Shown here: piece by piece, positions 7,085 to 7,412 of the stretch
How positions within the stretch are numbered: position 1 is the stretch's first letter
Layout of the letters: each line of letters starts with the position of its first letter
NCBI GenBank assembly: GCA_031254095.1
Contig: JAIRVC010000043.1
Span: forward strand, 1 to 7,412
Direction of reading: 5' to 3'
Origin: Acidobacteriota bacterium
Lineage (GTDB): Bacteria > Acidobacteriota > UBA6911
Length of the DNA: 7,412 bases
Notes under the pieces: model-generated
Told to the model about the DNA's origin: nothing
Databases searched by the model: none
What the model saw: only the letters and a program-made list of their open reading frames with translations
Program-made: the position numbers and the translations under genes

Positions 7085-7212
7085 ATTCCATGCGAAGGGG
7101 AGACCCCCAGCGAACATCGTGAGCGGAACCGGTGGCAGTAGACATGCCATGCGTTCCAACCTCGCAAGGGGGTAGCGAGACCGCAGAAACATCCGCGGTA
7201 ATTTACATAATT
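7085..7212. other. Gene-free, GC-rich, structured stretch after the HEPN/MNT pair
   Basis: After the AT-rich operon the composition rises sharply. Local stems include GGGG (7097-7100) with CCCC (7104-7107), GGAAC (7125-7129) with GTTCC (7153-7157) enclosing GGCA (7134-7137) with TGCC (7145-7148), and CTCGC (7161-7165) with GCGAG (7175-7179). CCATGCG occurs twice in the same orientation (7088-7094 and 7147-7153). No open frame with a start and ribosome site is seen. It could be an untranslated RNA, a repeat-element remnant, or the terminator region of the operon. I recognise no RNA family. Confidence 0.35.
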
Positions 7213-7221
7213 TGCTATAAT
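7213..7221 (+). promoter_or_regulatory. Extended -10 promoter of the gene at 7258
   Basis: TGCTATAAT is a perfect extended -10 (TGn plus the consensus TATAAT at 7216-7221). The -35 region (7193-7198, CCGCGG) is not consensus, which extended -10 promoters tolerate. Transcription would start near 7228, leaving about 30 bases of leader before the ATG. Confidence 0.6.
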
Positions 7222-7257
7222 ACGCTATGTTTTTGAGCAGGACGGGAGCAACGCCTT

Positions 7258-7412
7258 ATGGACGATACTGAAAAGAAACGCAAAGAAGACATTCAGTGGC
7301 ATCTGGCGTTTTACACGGCAATACAGGGGCACCTTATCGAGTACAGCGATGTGCTGGAGTATAAACTTGAACATCCGCTGAACATCAAACCTCTGCTTAT
7401 TGACATGCTTGT
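7258..7412 (+). CDS. Hypothetical protein, N-terminal part, cut by window end
   Basis: Fifty-one codons are visible before the window ends. The start is supported by GGGAG (7244-7248) 9 bases upstream and by the extended -10 promoter. The protein begins MDDTEKKRKEDIQWHLAFYT, followed by AIQGHLIEYSDVLEYKLEHP and LNIKPLLIDML. The pattern WHxAFYxxIQ, then E-H-x-L-x-x-KPLxIDxLV, resembles the N-terminus of uncharacterised proteins I associate with a PD-(D/E)xK nuclease-like fold; in that case D49 would be an early acidic site residue, with an ExK motif expected beyond the window. This assignment is from memory and weak. Confidence 0.65.
   Translation, partial: MDDTEKKRKEDIQWHLAFYTAIQGHLIEYSDVLEYKLEHPLNIKPLLIDML

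Noticed and set aside
7090..7170. Short minus-strand reading frames in the structured stretch
   Set aside because: They are under about 40 codons with usable starts, lack ribosome sites and are better explained as non-coding or repeat sequence.

Overview
The window looks like chromosomal DNA from an anaerobic bacterium. It carries a single-chain pyruvate:ferredoxin oxidoreductase (PFOR), standard bacterial Shine-Dalgarno sites, mixed ATG/GTG starts and moderately GC-rich genes, interrupted by an AT-richer accessory patch. The phylum cannot be fixed from the sequence. All supported genes are on the + strand. No tRNA, rRNA, CRISPR array, transposase or insertion sequence was seen.

Layout. Positions 130-345 encode a RelB/DinJ-type antitoxin with no toxin gene beside it. 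Its last 11 bases overlap a 576-residue membrane protein (335-2065) with an M28-peptidase-like extracytoplasmic domain and a C-terminal bundle of membrane helices; several M28 active-site residues are replaced, so it is probably a pseudoenzyme. A 447-base gap (2066-2512) holds the first copy of a dispersed hairpin repeat and several small stem-loops. Positions 2513-6070 carry the PFOR gene (nifJ type), complete in content but cut by one in-frame TAG at 3395-3397. The gap at 6071-6371 holds the second repeat copy, a strong 14-bp inverted repeat and an operator-like inverted repeat touching the next start codon. Positions 6372-7084 encode an AT-rich HEPN/MNT toxin-antitoxin pair whose HEPN protein has Arg at the catalytic His position. 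A structured, GC-rich, gene-free stretch (7085-7257) leads, through an extended -10 promoter, to the start of a gene that runs off the window.

How the parts fit. PFOR is central metabolism: pyruvate to acetyl-CoA, CO2 and reduced ferredoxin. The rest is accessory, with two toxin-antitoxin remnants or variants, an inactive-looking peptidase and palindromic repeats at gene ends. Three genes carry changes at functional positions: a stop codon in PFOR, lost metal/catalytic residues in the M28 protein, and His-to-Arg in the HEPN protein. These are the main points for a second look. No clearly new multi-gene system can be demonstrated from this window alone.
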